Source of the DNA: Lumbricus terrestris
Taxonomy: Eukaryota > Annelida > Clitellata > Crassiclitellata > Lumbricidae
Direction of reading: 5' to 3'
Assembly: GCA_949752735.1 (NCBI GenBank)
Contig: OX457038.1
Location: 19,517,012-19,581,011, forward strand
Length of the DNA: 64,000 nucleotides
The notes below the pieces were generated by a model that saw only the letters and a list, made by a program, of their open reading frames with translations, was not told the DNA's origin and did no database searches. The translations under genes were made by a program, and so were the position numbers. Below are positions 63,776 to 64,000 of the stretch, in pieces; within the stretch, counting starts at the first letter, position 1; every line of letters begins with the position of its first letter.

Positions 63776-64000
63776 TCGTTTATTAGGCCTATAAACAATA
63801 TTAAACATGCCTTCGTCACTATATTACCCTACCGTTGGACACCACGCAATGATGCGATCATCCGACGCAAATCACCGATACTTTTCAACGCACTGCAAAA
63901 GCCACGTCACCGACATTGCTGCCCATGCAATCTGCAGAGTTTAATCTTCAGGGAAAAATCAAAGTTTCAGGTGAGGGGAACAAACAAGCGTCCGGCAGAC

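Overview
The window is animal (metazoan) nuclear DNA. Its protein-coding genes are split by GT-AG introns, and its long non-coding stretches are full of microsatellites, miniature DNA transposons, tRNA-derived SINEs and LINE 3' remnants. The short palindrome TAGGCCTA recurs constantly in the flanks. An excitatory amino acid transporter, a MAP7/ensconsin-type gene and a Gmr1-type Ty3/gypsy retrotransposon together suggest a marine invertebrate, perhaps a deuterostome. That placement is an inference, and I cannot name the species.

Layout. (1) 1-5,674, + strand: the last six coding exons and a polyadenylation signal of an SLC1-family glutamate/aspartate transporter whose 5' part lies outside the window. 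(2) 5,675-10,790: intergenic DNA with a TIR element, a perfect 56-bp palindrome, a hAT element holding a LINE fragment, and a large inverted repeat. (3) 10,796-26,745, + strand: a complete 13-exon MAP7-like gene whose exons join to exactly 833 codons. An extra phase-compatible 204-bp cassette exon lies in its largest intron. (4) 26,746-33,800: its 3' UTR and AT-rich intergenic DNA with no gene recognised. (5) 33,827-34,879, - strand: a 350-residue PAP2-superfamily membrane enzyme resembling fungal Aur1-type inositol phosphorylceramide synthase, on a single coding exon. (6) 34,980-44,600: a transposon graveyard with nested hAT-like elements, a 155-bp satellite-like array, a LINE remnant and a 1.3-kb minisatellite of 37-bp units. 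(7) 44,616-51,440: a nearly intact LTR retrotransposon with integrase encoded before reverse transcriptase, interrupted by one in-frame stop in gag. (8) 51,441-64,000: gene-poor DNA with hAT and Tc1/mariner-type MITEs, SINEs, a LINE tail, low-complexity blocks and possibly the start of another gene at the very end.

The three host genes do not form a functional unit. The transporter acts at the plasma membrane, the MAP7-like protein on microtubules, and the PAP2 enzyme in an internal or Golgi membrane if it behaves like its relatives. Exon boundaries were derived by hand from reading frame and GT/AG signals. Gene names rest on motif recognition, not on database searches.
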